Source of the DNA: Chitinophaga qingshengii
Lineage (GTDB): Bacteria; Bacteroidota; Bacteroidia; Chitinophagales; Chitinophagaceae
Assembly: GCF_014529935.1 (NCBI RefSeq)
Contig: NZ_JACVFC010000001.1
Coordinates: forward strand, 3,100,001 to 3,164,000
Length of the DNA: 64,000 nucleotides
Reading direction: 5' to 3'
The position numbers and the translations under genes were made by a program. This document shows, one piece after another, positions 1 through 8,290 of this stretch. Numbering within the stretch: position 1 is the stretch's first letter; each line of letters starts with the position of its first letter. The notes beneath the pieces were generated by a model that was not told the origin of the DNA, ran no database searches, and worked only from the letters and a program-made list of their open reading frames with translations.

Positions 1-473
1 GCCTTGATAGACGGAAAGTAGCTATCCATCAGCACGACCGGCTTATGATGCTGTACCAGCTGCTGTATCTCCTTTTCCATGCCCGGCGCAGGGGTAATCA
101 GATAACCGTCTACCATCTGCCGGCCCAGCATGCGGATCAGTTCTCCACCTTTCTGGGCATTGTTTTCCGTACTGCAATACACCACATTGTAGCCCATCAG
201 CTCTGCTTCCGTTTCGATGGTTTTAGCGAGACTGGCAAAGAAGCTGCCGGAGATACTTTCCACAATGAGACCCAGGGTTTTAGACTGACCGGTGCGCAGG
301 TTAACGGCCACCCGGTGAGGCTCATAACCCGACTTTTCCACTACCTGAATAATTTTGGCCGCGACTTCATCGCGTATCCGCATCTGCTTCCCTTTCCCGT
401 TAAGTACAAAAGATACCGTGGAAGGTGCCACACCGGCCATTTTGGCAACATCCTTAAGCGTTAGTCTCTTCAT
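1..473 (-). CDS. LacI-family transcriptional regulator, N-terminal part (runs off window)
   Basis: Reading from the ATG at 473 on the minus strand gives a LacI/GalR-type start: a helix-turn-helix beginning LTLKDVAKMAGVAPSTVSF, a hinge region, then the start of the periplasmic-binding-protein-like domain (SKTLGLIVESISGSFFASL). About 157 residues are present and the C-terminal effector domain lies outside the window. Members bind palindromic operators and usually respond to a sugar or nucleoside. Nothing here identifies the ligand. The gene is divergent from the desaturase at 753, but desaturases are not common LacI targets, so its targets are more likely downstream, outside the window. No clear operator palindrome was found in the divergent gap. 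Confidence 0.9.
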   Translation of the reverse strand, partial: MKRLTLKDVAKMAGVAPSTVSFVLNGKGKQMRIRDEVAAKIIQVVEKSGYEPHRVAVNLRTGQSKTLGLIVESISGSFFASLAKTIETEAELMGYNVVYCSTENNAQKGGELIRMLGRQMVDGYLITPAPGMEKEIQQLVQHHKPVVLMDSYFPSIK

Positions 474-752
474 TCGTGCTTGTTAATTTGATTGGTTTTC
501 TGTTTACATCTCCCCTTATGATTACAGGTTTGGTCGCCGGATACGTCGGGGATGCAACGGCACGGAAATTACAAAAAACTGTTAAAACATTACAAACTAC
601 CCGCAAATTGGCTATCTTACAACAGCGCGGTCGGGCATGTGGATACTATCAGCCTGTAATATGCGTTATTCTTTTATTAAACATACATAAGTACCGGCGT
701 GACAGCCAACTTACAACTGGTATTGTAGCCAACTTAGTTTTTACATAACTAT
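474..752. other. Divergent intergenic region, lacI-type gene / desaturase
   Basis: This 279-base gap separates two divergent genes and should carry both promoters. No exact TAnnTTTG box was found on either strand. A reading frame covers much of it on the plus strand but has no family resemblance and is judged to be chance. Confidence 0.5.
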
Positions 753-1826
753 ATGAAGCAACTCACCCATCTTACTGATCCTGTTTACGTCAAACCGGCC
801 CACGAAACAGTTTTCGACAGGCTTTTCAAGTCCATGATCCGCGATGAGCGTGATCTTCCCTTCGTATACCTTACCTTGAAAATTACCTTCACGCTGTGGC
901 CGCTCGCTATCCTGATGTACTGGCCTGGTGTGAACAACTGGTTATGGTGGGCCGCTGCTATCGCTTATCAATTTTTCAACAATATCACTTTCAAAGGACC
1001 TTTTGGCCTGATGCTTCATTGTACCAGCCACCGCGCCTTCTTTGAAAAAAAATACGGTTTTCTCAACAACTATCTCCCCTGGGCAATAGGGCCGCTGTTT
1101 GGTCAAACGCCGGAATCCTACTACTCTCACCATATTGGCATGCACCATCCGGAGAACAATATGCCGGATGATGACAGCAGTACCATGATGTACCAACGCG
1201 ATTCTTTCCGGGGATTCCTGCACTACCTCTGGTCATTTGTGACTTTTGGCGTGTATGATACAGCCAAATACCATATCCGCAAAAAAAGGAATAAACTGAT
1301 GGTGAAACTGGTCCGTGGCGAAATGTTATTCATCGGCGCCTGTGTAGGTCTTTCCTTTATCAACTTCCCCGCTACGTTTGTCGTGTTCATCCTGCCTTTT
1401 ATCATCTCCCGTATTATTATGATGGTGGGCAACTGGGCACAACATGCCTTTATCGACGCAGAAGATCCGGATAACTGCTACAAAAACAGTATTACCTGTA
1501 TCAATACCAAATACAACCATAAATGCTGGAATGATGGTTATCATATCAGTCACCACGTAAAACCCAGCATGCACTGGACCGAGCACCCGGTATATTTCCG
1601 TAAAACGCTGGATGAGTATATCAGCAACGATGCCATCGTATTTGATGGTATTCACTTCCTGCATGTATGGTTGTGGTTGATGACCAAACGATATGACCTG
1701 CTGGCCAAACATTTTGTCAATATCGGCGATCGTTTCCAGTCAGACGCAGAAATCATTTCTTTCCTGAAACAACGTACGCTTCGTATCAGTGCTGTGCCGG
1801 AGACCGCCGCGGCAGCCGCTGCCTAA
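753..1826 (+). CDS. Fatty acid desaturase family membrane protein
   Basis: 357 residues with the histidine boxes of membrane di-iron desaturases/hydroxylases: H89xxxH93R, H126HxxxH131H132, an isolated QH231, and the C-terminal HISHH at 264-268. Hydrophobic stretches near residues 45-80 and 185-225 would place it in the inner membrane with the di-iron site facing the cytoplasm. The family inserts double bonds into or hydroxylates acyl chains; the exact substrate cannot be read. The C-terminus ends in a run of alanines that is probably not functional. It is a single transcription unit closed by the hairpin at 1849-1884. Proximity to fabF may be fortuitous but fits lipid metabolism. Confidence 0.88.
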   Translation: MKQLTHLTDPVYVKPAHETVFDRLFKSMIRDERDLPFVYLTLKITFTLWPLAILMYWPGVNNWLWWAAAIAYQFFNNITFKGPFGLMLHCTSHRAFFEKKYGFLNNYLPWAIGPLFGQTPESYYSHHIGMHHPENNMPDDDSSTMMYQRDSFRGFLHYLWSFVTFGVYDTAKYHIRKKRNKLMVKLVRGEMLFIGACVGLSFINFPATFVVFILPFIISRIIMMVGNWAQHAFIDAEDPDNCYKNSITCINTKYNHKCWNDGYHISHHVKPSMHWTEHPVYFRKTLDEYISNDAIVFDGIHFLHVWLWLMTKRYDLLAKHFVNIGDRFQSDAEIISFLKQRTLRISAVPETAAAAAA

Positions 1827-1848
1827 TATATTGATATTTACTTATTTG

Positions 1849-1890
1849 ATAAGGCCTGAAATCAGTGCTGATTTCAGGCCTTATTTCTTT
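1849..1890 (+). terminator. Hairpin terminator after desaturase
   Basis: Perfect 17-base inverted repeat (1849-1865 with 1868-1884) followed by a T-rich tail. It lies directly downstream of the desaturase stop codon. Confidence 0.75.
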
Positions 1891-2067
1891 AATACCCGGT
1901 GTTTTCCTCCTTGATGGGATGAAAAATTAACACTTTATAACATTCATATCCTGCCCCATACAGGCATAACTATTATCAAACCCGCCACCACACAGCATTT
2001 TGATTTAAAACGAGAAAGTTATGCCATATAATCTTAATGAATATGCTTATCTATAACAATAAGTAAC

Positions 2068-2075
2068 TAAATTTG
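2068..2075 (+). promoter_or_regulatory. Putative -7 box (TAAATTTG) for fabF
   Basis: Exact match to the Bacteroidota -7 consensus TAnnTTTG, 31 bases before the fabF ATG, giving a leader of roughly 25 bases. No convincing -33 TTTG was seen. The rest of the 280-base gap from 1827 holds only the desaturase terminator. Confidence 0.55.
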
Positions 2076-2106
2076 CGCTCTAACTTTTTTTATTAAAGTA
2101 AAAAAT

Positions 2107-3369
2107 ATGCGTACTGTTACACTGAAAAGGGTTGTGGTTACCGGCTTGGGAGCACTGACACCTATCGGGAATGATGTAAATACTTTTTGGAGCAATCTGA
2201 AGGCAGGCGTGAGCGGCGCCGGTCCCATCACTAAATTTGATACCACAGAGTTCAAAACCAAATTTGCCTGTGAAGTCAAAGGTTTTGATGTGGAAAAATA
2301 TATCGAGAAGAAAGAGGCCCGCAAAATGGACAACTTCACGCAGTACGCGATGGCAGCTGCACATGAAGCCGTAGCAGACGCCGGCCTTGACAAGGAAGGA
2401 ATCGACAAAACCAAAATAGGCGTGATCTGGGCTTCCGGTAACGGCGGCATGCTCACGTTCGAAGAACAGATCGTTGAATTCACCCAGGCCAACTTTGTGC
2501 CTAAATTCAACCCGTTCTTTATTCCCAAGCTGATTTGTGACATCGCGGCAGGACAGATAGCGATGAAATACGGTTTCATGGGTATCAACTTCTGTACAGT
2601 ATCTGCCTGCGCATCTTCTACCAGCGGTCTGGTAGACGCATTCAACTACATCCGTCTGGGTAAAGCCAACGCGATTGTGGCCGGCGGTTCTGAAGCACCG
2701 GTAACACGCGCCGGTATAGCAGGTTTCAACGCCCTGAAGGCATTGTCTACCCGCAACGAAGATCCGGAACACGCTTCCCGTCCTTTCGATACAGAACGTG
2801 ATGGTTTCGTGATGGGTGAAGGCGCCGGCGCCATCGTCCTGGAAGAATATGAACACGCTATCGCCAGAGGGGCTACCATCTACGGTGAAATGATCGGCGG
2901 TGCTATGACCTGCGACGCTTACCACCTCACCGCCACCCACCCTGAAGGCCTCGGCGCCAGACTGGGTATGGAACAAGCCCTGGAAGATGCCGGCATCACC
3001 ACCGCCGACGTGGACTATATCAACTCCCACACCACTTCTACACCAGTAGGCGACGTGAGCGAGCTGAAAGCCATCGTTGCCGCCTTCGGTGAACATGCAG
3101 AAAAACTCAATATCAGCGCTACCAAATCCATGACCGGCCACCTGTTAGGCGCTGCCGGCGCCATTGAGGCCATCGCTTGTATTAAAGCTACGCAGGAAGA
3201 TATCATACCTCCCACCATCAACACTACCGTGCTGGGCGAAGGTATCCCTACCAACCTGAACCTCACTCTGGGCAAAGCACAAAGCCGCCCGGTGAACATT
3301 GCGATGAGCAATACCTTCGGTTTTGGTGGTCATAATGCCATCGTGGTATTCAAAAAATATAGCAAATAA
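2107..3369 (+). CDS. fabF: 3-oxoacyl-[acyl-carrier-protein] synthase II (KAS II)
   Basis: Cytoplasmic condensing enzyme of type II fatty-acid synthesis; it extends acyl-ACP with malonyl-ACP. The 420-residue protein is full length for FabF. It begins KRVVVTGLGALTPIGND, has the nucleophile Cys168 (TVSACASST), His308 (INSHTTSTP) and His345 (TKSMTGHLLGAAG), and ends with the NTFGFGGHNA motif. The Cys-His-His triad is intact. The start at 2107 fits the family N-terminus and lies just after a TAnnTTTG box. It is not part of a visible fab operon: acpP is not adjacent, and a terminator separates it from uvrA. A paralogous KAS for flexirubin or polyketide synthesis cannot be excluded, but nothing here points to one. 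Confidence 0.9.
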   Translation: MRTVTLKRVVVTGLGALTPIGNDVNTFWSNLKAGVSGAGPITKFDTTEFKTKFACEVKGFDVEKYIEKKEARKMDNFTQYAMAAAHEAVADAGLDKEGIDKTKIGVIWASGNGGMLTFEEQIVEFTQANFVPKFNPFFIPKLICDIAAGQIAMKYGFMGINFCTVSACASSTSGLVDAFNYIRLGKANAIVAGGSEAPVTRAGIAGFNALKALSTRNEDPEHASRPFDTERDGFVMGEGAGAIVLEEYEHAIARGATIYGEMIGGAMTCDAYHLTATHPEGLGARLGMEQALEDAGITTADVDYINSHTTSTPVGDVSELKAIVAAFGEHAEKLNISATKSMTGHLLGAAGAIEAIACIKATQEDIIPPTINTTVLGEGIPTNLNLTLGKAQSRPVNIAMSNTFGFGGHNAIVVFKKYSK

Positions 3370-3395
3370 GCAGGTAACTGCCTGAAAATAGCTGT

Positions 3396-3438
3396 CAGCG
3401 AAGATCTCCTCAGAGAGGTCTTCGCTGCTCTTTTTTTT
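3396..3438 (+). terminator. Hairpin terminator after fabF
   Basis: Inverted repeat 3396-3408 with 3415-3427 (CAGCGAAGA / TCTTCGCTG core) followed by CTC and a run of eight T. Confidence 0.85.
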
Positions 3439-3446
3439 GCCTGATT

Positions 3447-3470
3447 CATAATCCGTAATTCGTAATTATG
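3447..3470. repeat. Short AT-rich intergenic repeat unit
   Basis: The words ATCCGTAATTCGTAATTATG sit between the fabF terminator and uvrA, with CATAAT/ATTATG forming inverted ends. They resemble words seen in other gaps of this window, notably 9796-9884. Confidence 0.45.
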
Positions 3471-3493
3471 GCGTAGCTTAGTAGTTTAATATT

Positions 3494-6373
3494 ATGGCAA
3501 AGAAAAAAGAGAATGTAACCGCTGCCCCCGCTCCGGAAATCACGGCTGATGACCAGATTGAAGTATTTGGCGCACGGGAGCACAACCTGAAAAACCTCGA
3601 CCTGCAGTTGCCCAAAAATAAGCTGGTTGTCATCACCGGCATCAGCGGAAGTGGAAAATCCTCCCTGGCTTTTGATACTATATACGCTGAAGGACAACGC
3701 CGATACATGGAAAGTTTTTCCGCTTATGCCCGCCAGTTCATCGGCGACATGGAAAGACCCGATGTGGATAAAATCACCGGCCTCTCACCGGTCATCTCCA
3801 TAGAACAAAAAACAACCAACAAAAACCCGCGCTCTACCGTAGGCACCATCACGGAAATCTATGACTTCCTGCGATTGCTCTACGCCCGCGCCGGACAAGC
3901 ATACTCCTACAATACCAACAAGCGCATGACGCGCTTTTCGGAAGAAGAAATACAGGAGCACATCTTCAAACACTATCCCAAAAAGAAACTCGTGATCCTC
4001 GCACCACTGGTGCGCGGCCGTAAAGGGCACTACCGCGAACTGTTTGAACAGGTACGCAAACAGGGCTATCTCAAAGTACGGGTAGACGGCGAAATCCTGG
4101 ACCTGAAAGAAAGAATGCAGGTGGACCGCTACAAAATACACGACATTGAACTGGTGATAGACCGTATACAGGTACAGGAAGATGCCCGTACCCGTATCAG
4201 CCAGAGCGTGCAAAAAGCGCTCACCATGGGTAAAGGCCTGATGTTCGTGATGGACAACGATACCAACAAGGTTAGCCAGTACAGCAAACAGCTGATGTGT
4301 GAAGATACCGGCCTTTCCTACGAGGAACCATCACCCAATACCTTCTCCTTTAACTCACCCTATGGCGCCTGCCCCCGCTGTAAAGGTCTCGGTACCATCT
4401 ACCAGATCGATATGGACGCCGTCATCCCTGATGAAAGCATCTCCATTGAAGCCGGCGGCCTCAAACCATTAGGCGAAGCCAGAGATACTTTCACCTACAA
4501 ACAGGTACAGCAACTGGCTAAAAAATATAAATTCTCCCTCACCGGCCCTATCTCCGCTATCCCGGAGAAAGCCCGTAACGTGCTGCTGTTTGGTGATGAA
4601 AACGGGAAACTGGAGGTTGACCTCTCTTTCGATGAAAGTTCCGATGTCACCAAATACTCCACCGAATTTGAAGGGGTAGTCAACACCGTACGCCGCTATT
4701 TCAACGATACCAGCTCCGACCACGTACGCGCCTGGGCTGAGAGCTTCATGGCACTGAATACCTGCCCGGAATGTAACGGCGCCCGGCTTAAAAAAGAAAG
4801 TCTCTACTTTAAGGTAGACGAAAAAAACATCTCCGAACTGGGCAATATGGACCTCGACAAGCTGTTACACTGGTTCAGCAACATCGAAGACCGCCTGGAG
4901 AAAAAACAAAACGCCATCGCCAAGGATATCCTGAAAGAAATCCGTGAACGCCTGGGATTCCTGCTCAACGTCGGTCTTAACTACCTGACGCTCAACAGGC
5001 CTACCCGTACCCTCAGCGGCGGCGAATCGCAACGTATCCGCCTCGCCACACAGATAGGCTCCCAGCTGATGGGTATCACCTATATCCTCGATGAGCCCAG
5101 CATCGGCCTGCACCAGCGCGATAATATGCAGCTGATCGACGCCCTCCGCAACCTCCGCGAAATGGGTAACACCGTTATCGTGGTGGAACATGACAAGGAT
5201 ATCATGCTGCATGCCGATCACCTGGTGGATATTGGTCCCGGCGCCGGTAAACACGGTGGCCAGATCATCGCACAAGGCACGCCCAACCAGATATTAAAAC
5301 TCAATACTCCCACCGCCGGATATCTCAATGGCAAACGCGCTATGGAGATACCAGCCCAACGCCGTAAAGGCAATGGCAACAGCCTCGAACTGAAAGGCGC
5401 CACCGGTAATAACCTGAAAAATGTAAACGTGAAACTGCCCCTCGGCACTTTCATCTGCGTAACAGGCGTTTCCGGAAGTGGTAAATCTACCCTTATCAAC
5501 GAAACCTTATACCCGATACTCTCCAAACATGCCTACGATTCCAAAGCGGTACCCATGCCGTACAAGAGCATTAAAGGCCTGGAACATATCGACAAGGTAA
5601 TTGAGATAGACCAGTCGCCCATTGGCCGTACCCCCCGCAGCAACCCGGCTACTTATTGCGGTTTCTTTACCGATATTCGTACCCTGTTTGCCTCCGTGCC
5701 GGAAGCCAAAATCCGCGGATACAACGCCGGCCGTTTTTCGTTCAACGTAAAAACCGGCCGCTGTGATGTTTGTGAAGGCGGTGGCATGCGTGTCATCGAA
5801 ATGAACTTCCTGCCCGATGTATACGTACACTGTGAAAAATGTAACGGGCGCCGCTACAACCGCGAAACCCTGGAGATACGCTACAAAGGCAAATCCATCT
5901 CCGATGTGCTGGACATGACTGTAGACGAAGCGGTGGAGTTTTTCCAGGCTGTTCCCTGGATACACCGTAAAATCAAAACATTGCAGGATGTGGGATTGGG
6001 ATATATTACCCTGGGCCAGTCGGCCGTAACCCTCTCCGGTGGTGAAGCTCAGCGGGTTAAACTGGCTACGGAACTGTCTAAAAAGGATACCGGCAAAACT
6101 ATCTATATCCTCGACGAGCCTACTACTGGCTTACACTTCCAGGATATCGTGCTGTTGCTCAAAGTGTTGAATAAGCTGGTAGACAGAGGCAACACCATTC
6201 TGGTGATAGAACACAACCTCGACGTCATCAAAATGGCCGACTACATTGTAGACCTCGGCCCCGAAGGCGGCGGAGGCGGTGGTACCATCCTCTGTACCGG
6301 CACACCGGAACAGGTAAGTACCTGCAAAGACAGCCATACCGCCCGCTTCCTCAAAAAGGAGCTGGGAATTTAA
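3494..6373 (+). CDS. uvrA: Excinuclease ABC subunit A
   Basis: Damage-recognition ATPase of nucleotide excision repair, acting as a dimer that loads UvrB onto lesions. The 959 residues are close to the usual ~940. Two ABC modules are visible: Walker A GISGSGKS at 49-56 and GVSGSGKS at 658-665; signatures LSGGESQR and LSGGEAQR. Zinc-site cysteine pairs start at Cys293 (CPRC), Cys424 (CPEC), Cys757 (CDVC) and Cys780 (CEKC), so all zinc modules are intact. The insertion and C-terminal glycine-rich segment (LGPEGGGGGG) are typical. It has a slightly extended N-terminus (MAKKKENVTAAPAP) before the conserved IEVFGAREHNLKN. The gene is 4 bases from the upstream end of the next reading frame, so they may be cotranscribed. 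Confidence 0.97.
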   Translation: MAKKKENVTAAPAPEITADDQIEVFGAREHNLKNLDLQLPKNKLVVITGISGSGKSSLAFDTIYAEGQRRYMESFSAYARQFIGDMERPDVDKITGLSPVISIEQKTTNKNPRSTVGTITEIYDFLRLLYARAGQAYSYNTNKRMTRFSEEEIQEHIFKHYPKKKLVILAPLVRGRKGHYRELFEQVRKQGYLKVRVDGEILDLKERMQVDRYKIHDIELVIDRIQVQEDARTRISQSVQKALTMGKGLMFVMDNDTNKVSQYSKQLMCEDTGLSYEEPSPNTFSFNSPYGACPRCKGLGTIYQIDMDAVIPDESISIEAGGLKPLGEARDTFTYKQVQQLAKKYKFSLTGPISAIPEKARNVLLFGDENGKLEVDLSFDESSDVTKYSTEFEGVVNTVRRYFNDTSSDHVRAWAESFMALNTCPECNGARLKKESLYFKVDEKNISELGNMDLDKLLHWFSNIEDRLEKKQNAIAKDILKEIRERLGFLLNVGLNYLTLNRPTRTLSGGESQRIRLATQIGSQLMGITYILDEPSIGLHQRDNMQLIDALRNLREMGNTVIVVEHDKDIMLHADHLVDIGPGAGKHGGQIIAQGTPNQILKLNTPTAGYLNGKRAMEIPAQRRKGNGNSLELKGATGNNLKNVNVKLPLGTFICVTGVSGSGKSTLINETLYPILSKHAYDSKAVPMPYKSIKGLEHIDKVIEIDQSPIGRTPRSNPATYCGFFTDIRTLFASVPEAKIRGYNAGRFSFNVKTGRCDVCEGGGMRVIEMNFLPDVYVHCEKCNGRRYNRETLEIRYKGKSISDVLDMTVDEAVEFFQAVPWIHRKIKTLQDVGLGYITLGQSAVTLSGGEAQRVKLATELSKKDTGKTIYILDEPTTGLHFQDIVLLLKVLNKLVDRGNTILVIEHNLDVIKMADYIVDLGPEGGGGGGTILCTGTPEQVSTCKDSHTARFLKKELGI

Positions 6374-6398
6374 TATCTTGCCAACCGTAAATCAAAGA

Positions 6399-6917
6399 AT
6401 GAGAACGTTATACCAGATATTACTCACCTGCGCCATGCTTACCGGCATGATTGCCTGTGAGAACGAAACCAAGGTGTGTGACCAAACGCTCCGGGCGGAC
6501 CTGCACGTGCATTTCCAGCGCGATTCCGCTTTTAAAGTGCCCGGCTCCGACACCACTGCACACCTGATACGCGATACCATTATGCCCAAGGTAACGCTAT
6601 ATGCTATTGTTAATGGTGTGGGCAGGGATTCCATCAATAAAAAACAACCGCTGAAAGACATCTTTATGCCGCTTTCTCCTGCGGCAGACAGCAGTGTTTT
6701 CTTTCTGAGAGTGGATTCAACCCTTACACCGGACACACTCACGTTCAGGTATAAACGTAACAGGCACTTTATATCACCCGGTTGTGGTTTCGGTTTCTAC
6801 TTCGACCTGGATACCGCCATCATCACCAAACATACCATCGATTCTGTAGTTATTAACACAAAGGCAGTCACCAGCAGTAATGATACGCACCTTACTTTCT
6901 TTTTCTTTAATCAGTAG
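6399..6917 (+). CDS. DUF6452-like small lipoprotein
   Basis: About 172 residues from the ATG at 6399; an upstream in-frame TTG at 6378 is less likely because the signal peptide MRTLYQILLTCAMLTGMIAC starts at the ATG. The lipobox-like MIAC suggests an outer-membrane or periplasmic lipoprotein. The mature part is beta-rich, with a SPGCGFGFYFDLDT motif near the end, and resembles DUF6452 proteins of Bacteroidota, for which no biochemical role is known to me. Its last bases overlap the start of the DUF6048-like gene, a pairing I recall from other Bacteroidota, so the two probably act together in the envelope. Family assignment is from memory of the motif and neighbour, not from a search. Confidence 0.7.
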   Translation: MRTLYQILLTCAMLTGMIACENETKVCDQTLRADLHVHFQRDSAFKVPGSDTTAHLIRDTIMPKVTLYAIVNGVGRDSINKKQPLKDIFMPLSPAADSSVFFLRVDSTLTPDTLTFRYKRNRHFISPGCGFGFYFDLDTAIITKHTIDSVVINTKAVTSSNDTHLTFFFFNQ

Positions 6918-7686
6918 TATCCTGGTGGGCCTCGCCGCACAGGCGCAAACTCCCGCTAAACCGGCAGCAGCTAAAACGCCTGCTGCCAAAACTGATACTA
7001 TCCATAAACCGGTGAGGGATACTACCACTATCCTCCCCGTGAAAGACAGCATCATACACCTGCAGGGTGGTCTCCGCATAGGCCTGGACCTGAGCCGGAT
7101 CGTTACGTCCATTTACTACCCTTATCGTAAAGAAGGCACTGCCGTCGCTGATCTGCGCCTTAAAAGCAACCTGTATGCGGCAGCTGAAGTAGGTTACACC
7201 AATACCCCCTTCAGCAACAGCCAGTACACTTATAAAGGCAGTGGCGCCTTTATCACCCTGGGGGTAGACTATAACTTCCTGAAAAAACAATACCCTTCTG
7301 AAAAAAATATGTTCTTCGGCGGTATCCGGTATGGGTTCTCCCACCTGACCTATGAAGTACCCAGTTATACCATCAACAGTAGCTATTGGGGTAATAACGA
7401 GGACGGCTCTGTCCCTAAAACCAATGTCAACGCCCATTGGGTGGAACTGGTGCTGGGACTCAAAGCGGAAGTGCTCAAAAACTTCTTCCTAAGCTGGAGC
7501 CTGCGGCAGCGTGTACTGATCAACAATGTAAAATCGGATGCATTTACGCCTCTTGTTATCCCAGGCTTTGGCAGCGGCTCCAAAAAAGCGGTGTTCGATA
7601 TGCAGTATACGGTGTCATACCTGTTCCCGCTTTACAAAATAACGGAACATGTAAAGTTGCCGGAGAACAAGAAAAAGAAAAAATAA
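6880..7686 (+). CDS. DUF6048-like outer-membrane beta-barrel protein
   Basis: 268 residues starting with a signal peptide (MIRTLLSFSLISSILVGLAAQAQ). An Ala/Pro/Lys/Thr linker follows, then a beta-strand-rich domain with alternating hydrophobic residues and aromatic ends (GLRIGLDLSRI, NLYAAAEVGY, FFGGIRYGFS, WVELVLGLKAEV). It closes with a lysine-rich tail. This is the pattern of a small outer-membrane barrel; length and neighbour fit DUF6048. The start overlaps the DUF6452-like gene by 38 bases, which implies translational coupling. Function unknown. It ends just before the strong palindromic terminator at 7687-7740. Confidence 0.72.
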   Translation: MIRTLLSFSLISSILVGLAAQAQTPAKPAAAKTPAAKTDTIHKPVRDTTTILPVKDSIIHLQGGLRIGLDLSRIVTSIYYPYRKEGTAVADLRLKSNLYAAAEVGYTNTPFSNSQYTYKGSGAFITLGVDYNFLKKQYPSEKNMFFGGIRYGFSHLTYEVPSYTINSSYWGNNEDGSVPKTNVNAHWVELVLGLKAEVLKNFFLSWSLRQRVLINNVKSDAFTPLVIPGFGSGSKKAVFDMQYTVSYLFPLYKITEHVKLPENKKKKK

Positions 7687-7740
7687 AACCTTATAAAAAA
7701 GCGGGCCTTCATATGTGAAGGCCCGCTTTTTTATAAGGTT
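7687..7740. terminator. Bidirectional terminator between convergent genes
   Basis: 54-base near-perfect palindrome. The core GCGGGCCTTC (7701-7710) pairs with GAAGGCCCGC (7717-7726), flanked by six A on one side and six T on the other. It therefore works for the DUF6048-like gene on plus and the acetyltransferase on minus. Confidence 0.93.
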
Positions 7741-7750
7741 CACACGGCAT

Positions 7751-8197
7751 TTACGGCCGCACCATCTCAATATGCGGGATACCGTCTTCCATATAGGTAT
7801 CACTGGTTTGCTCAAAACCCAGTGACGTATAAAAGCGGTGCAGGTATTGCTGAGCGCTGATTGTAATAGCACCCTTGCCATATATCTCCTCTATAGCTGC
7901 AATAGATTTTTCCATCAGCTCCCGGCCGGCGCCGGTGCCCCTCGCCAGCGGAGATGTTACCACCCGGCCTATAGACGCCGCAGTATATTTAATGCCTGGC
8001 GCAAATAAACGGGTATACGCCACCAATCGTCCTTCTTCATTGGTTCCCATGACATGCAGCGCTTTCTGATCTGCATAGTCCAGATCCTGGTAGGCACAAT
8101 GCTGTTCTACAACAAATACCTCGCTGCGTAAATGTAGCACAGCATATAACTCTGCGATCGTTAGCTCTTCAAAAGGTTTAATTTTCCAGTTCATCAT
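7751..8197 (-). CDS. GNAT-family N-acetyltransferase (ElaA-like)
   Basis: 148 residues from the ATG at 8197 (a second ATG follows at 8194). The order of motifs is that of ElaA-type GNAT proteins: an N-terminal WKIKPFEELTIAELYAVLHL, LRSEVFVVEQHCAYQDLD, then the acetyl-CoA motif A region IGRVVTSPLARGTGAGREL. It ends with QQYLHRFYTSLGFEQTSD. GNAT enzymes transfer acetyl from acetyl-CoA to an amine; the ElaA substrate is not established. The open frame extends far upstream of 8197, but that part overlaps the divergent ABC gene and has no family similarity, so it is left out. Single-gene unit. Confidence 0.85.
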   Translation of the reverse strand: MMNWKIKPFEELTIAELYAVLHLRSEVFVVEQHCAYQDLDYADQKALHVMGTNEEGRLVAYTRLFAPGIKYTAASIGRVVTSPLARGTGAGRELMEKSIAAIEEIYGKGAITISAQQYLHRFYTSLGFEQTSDTYMEDGIPHIEMVRP

Positions 8198-8290
8198 TAG
8201 CCGGTTTAATATAAAAATACTGGAACCTTTCAATATTCCTGTTATTTTTATAGATGATATTATAGCCTCTTTAGCCCAATCCAGGAAATC

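Noticed and set aside
476..748. 90-codon frame between the lacI-type and desaturase genes
   Set aside because: No family resemblance and it occupies a divergent promoter region.
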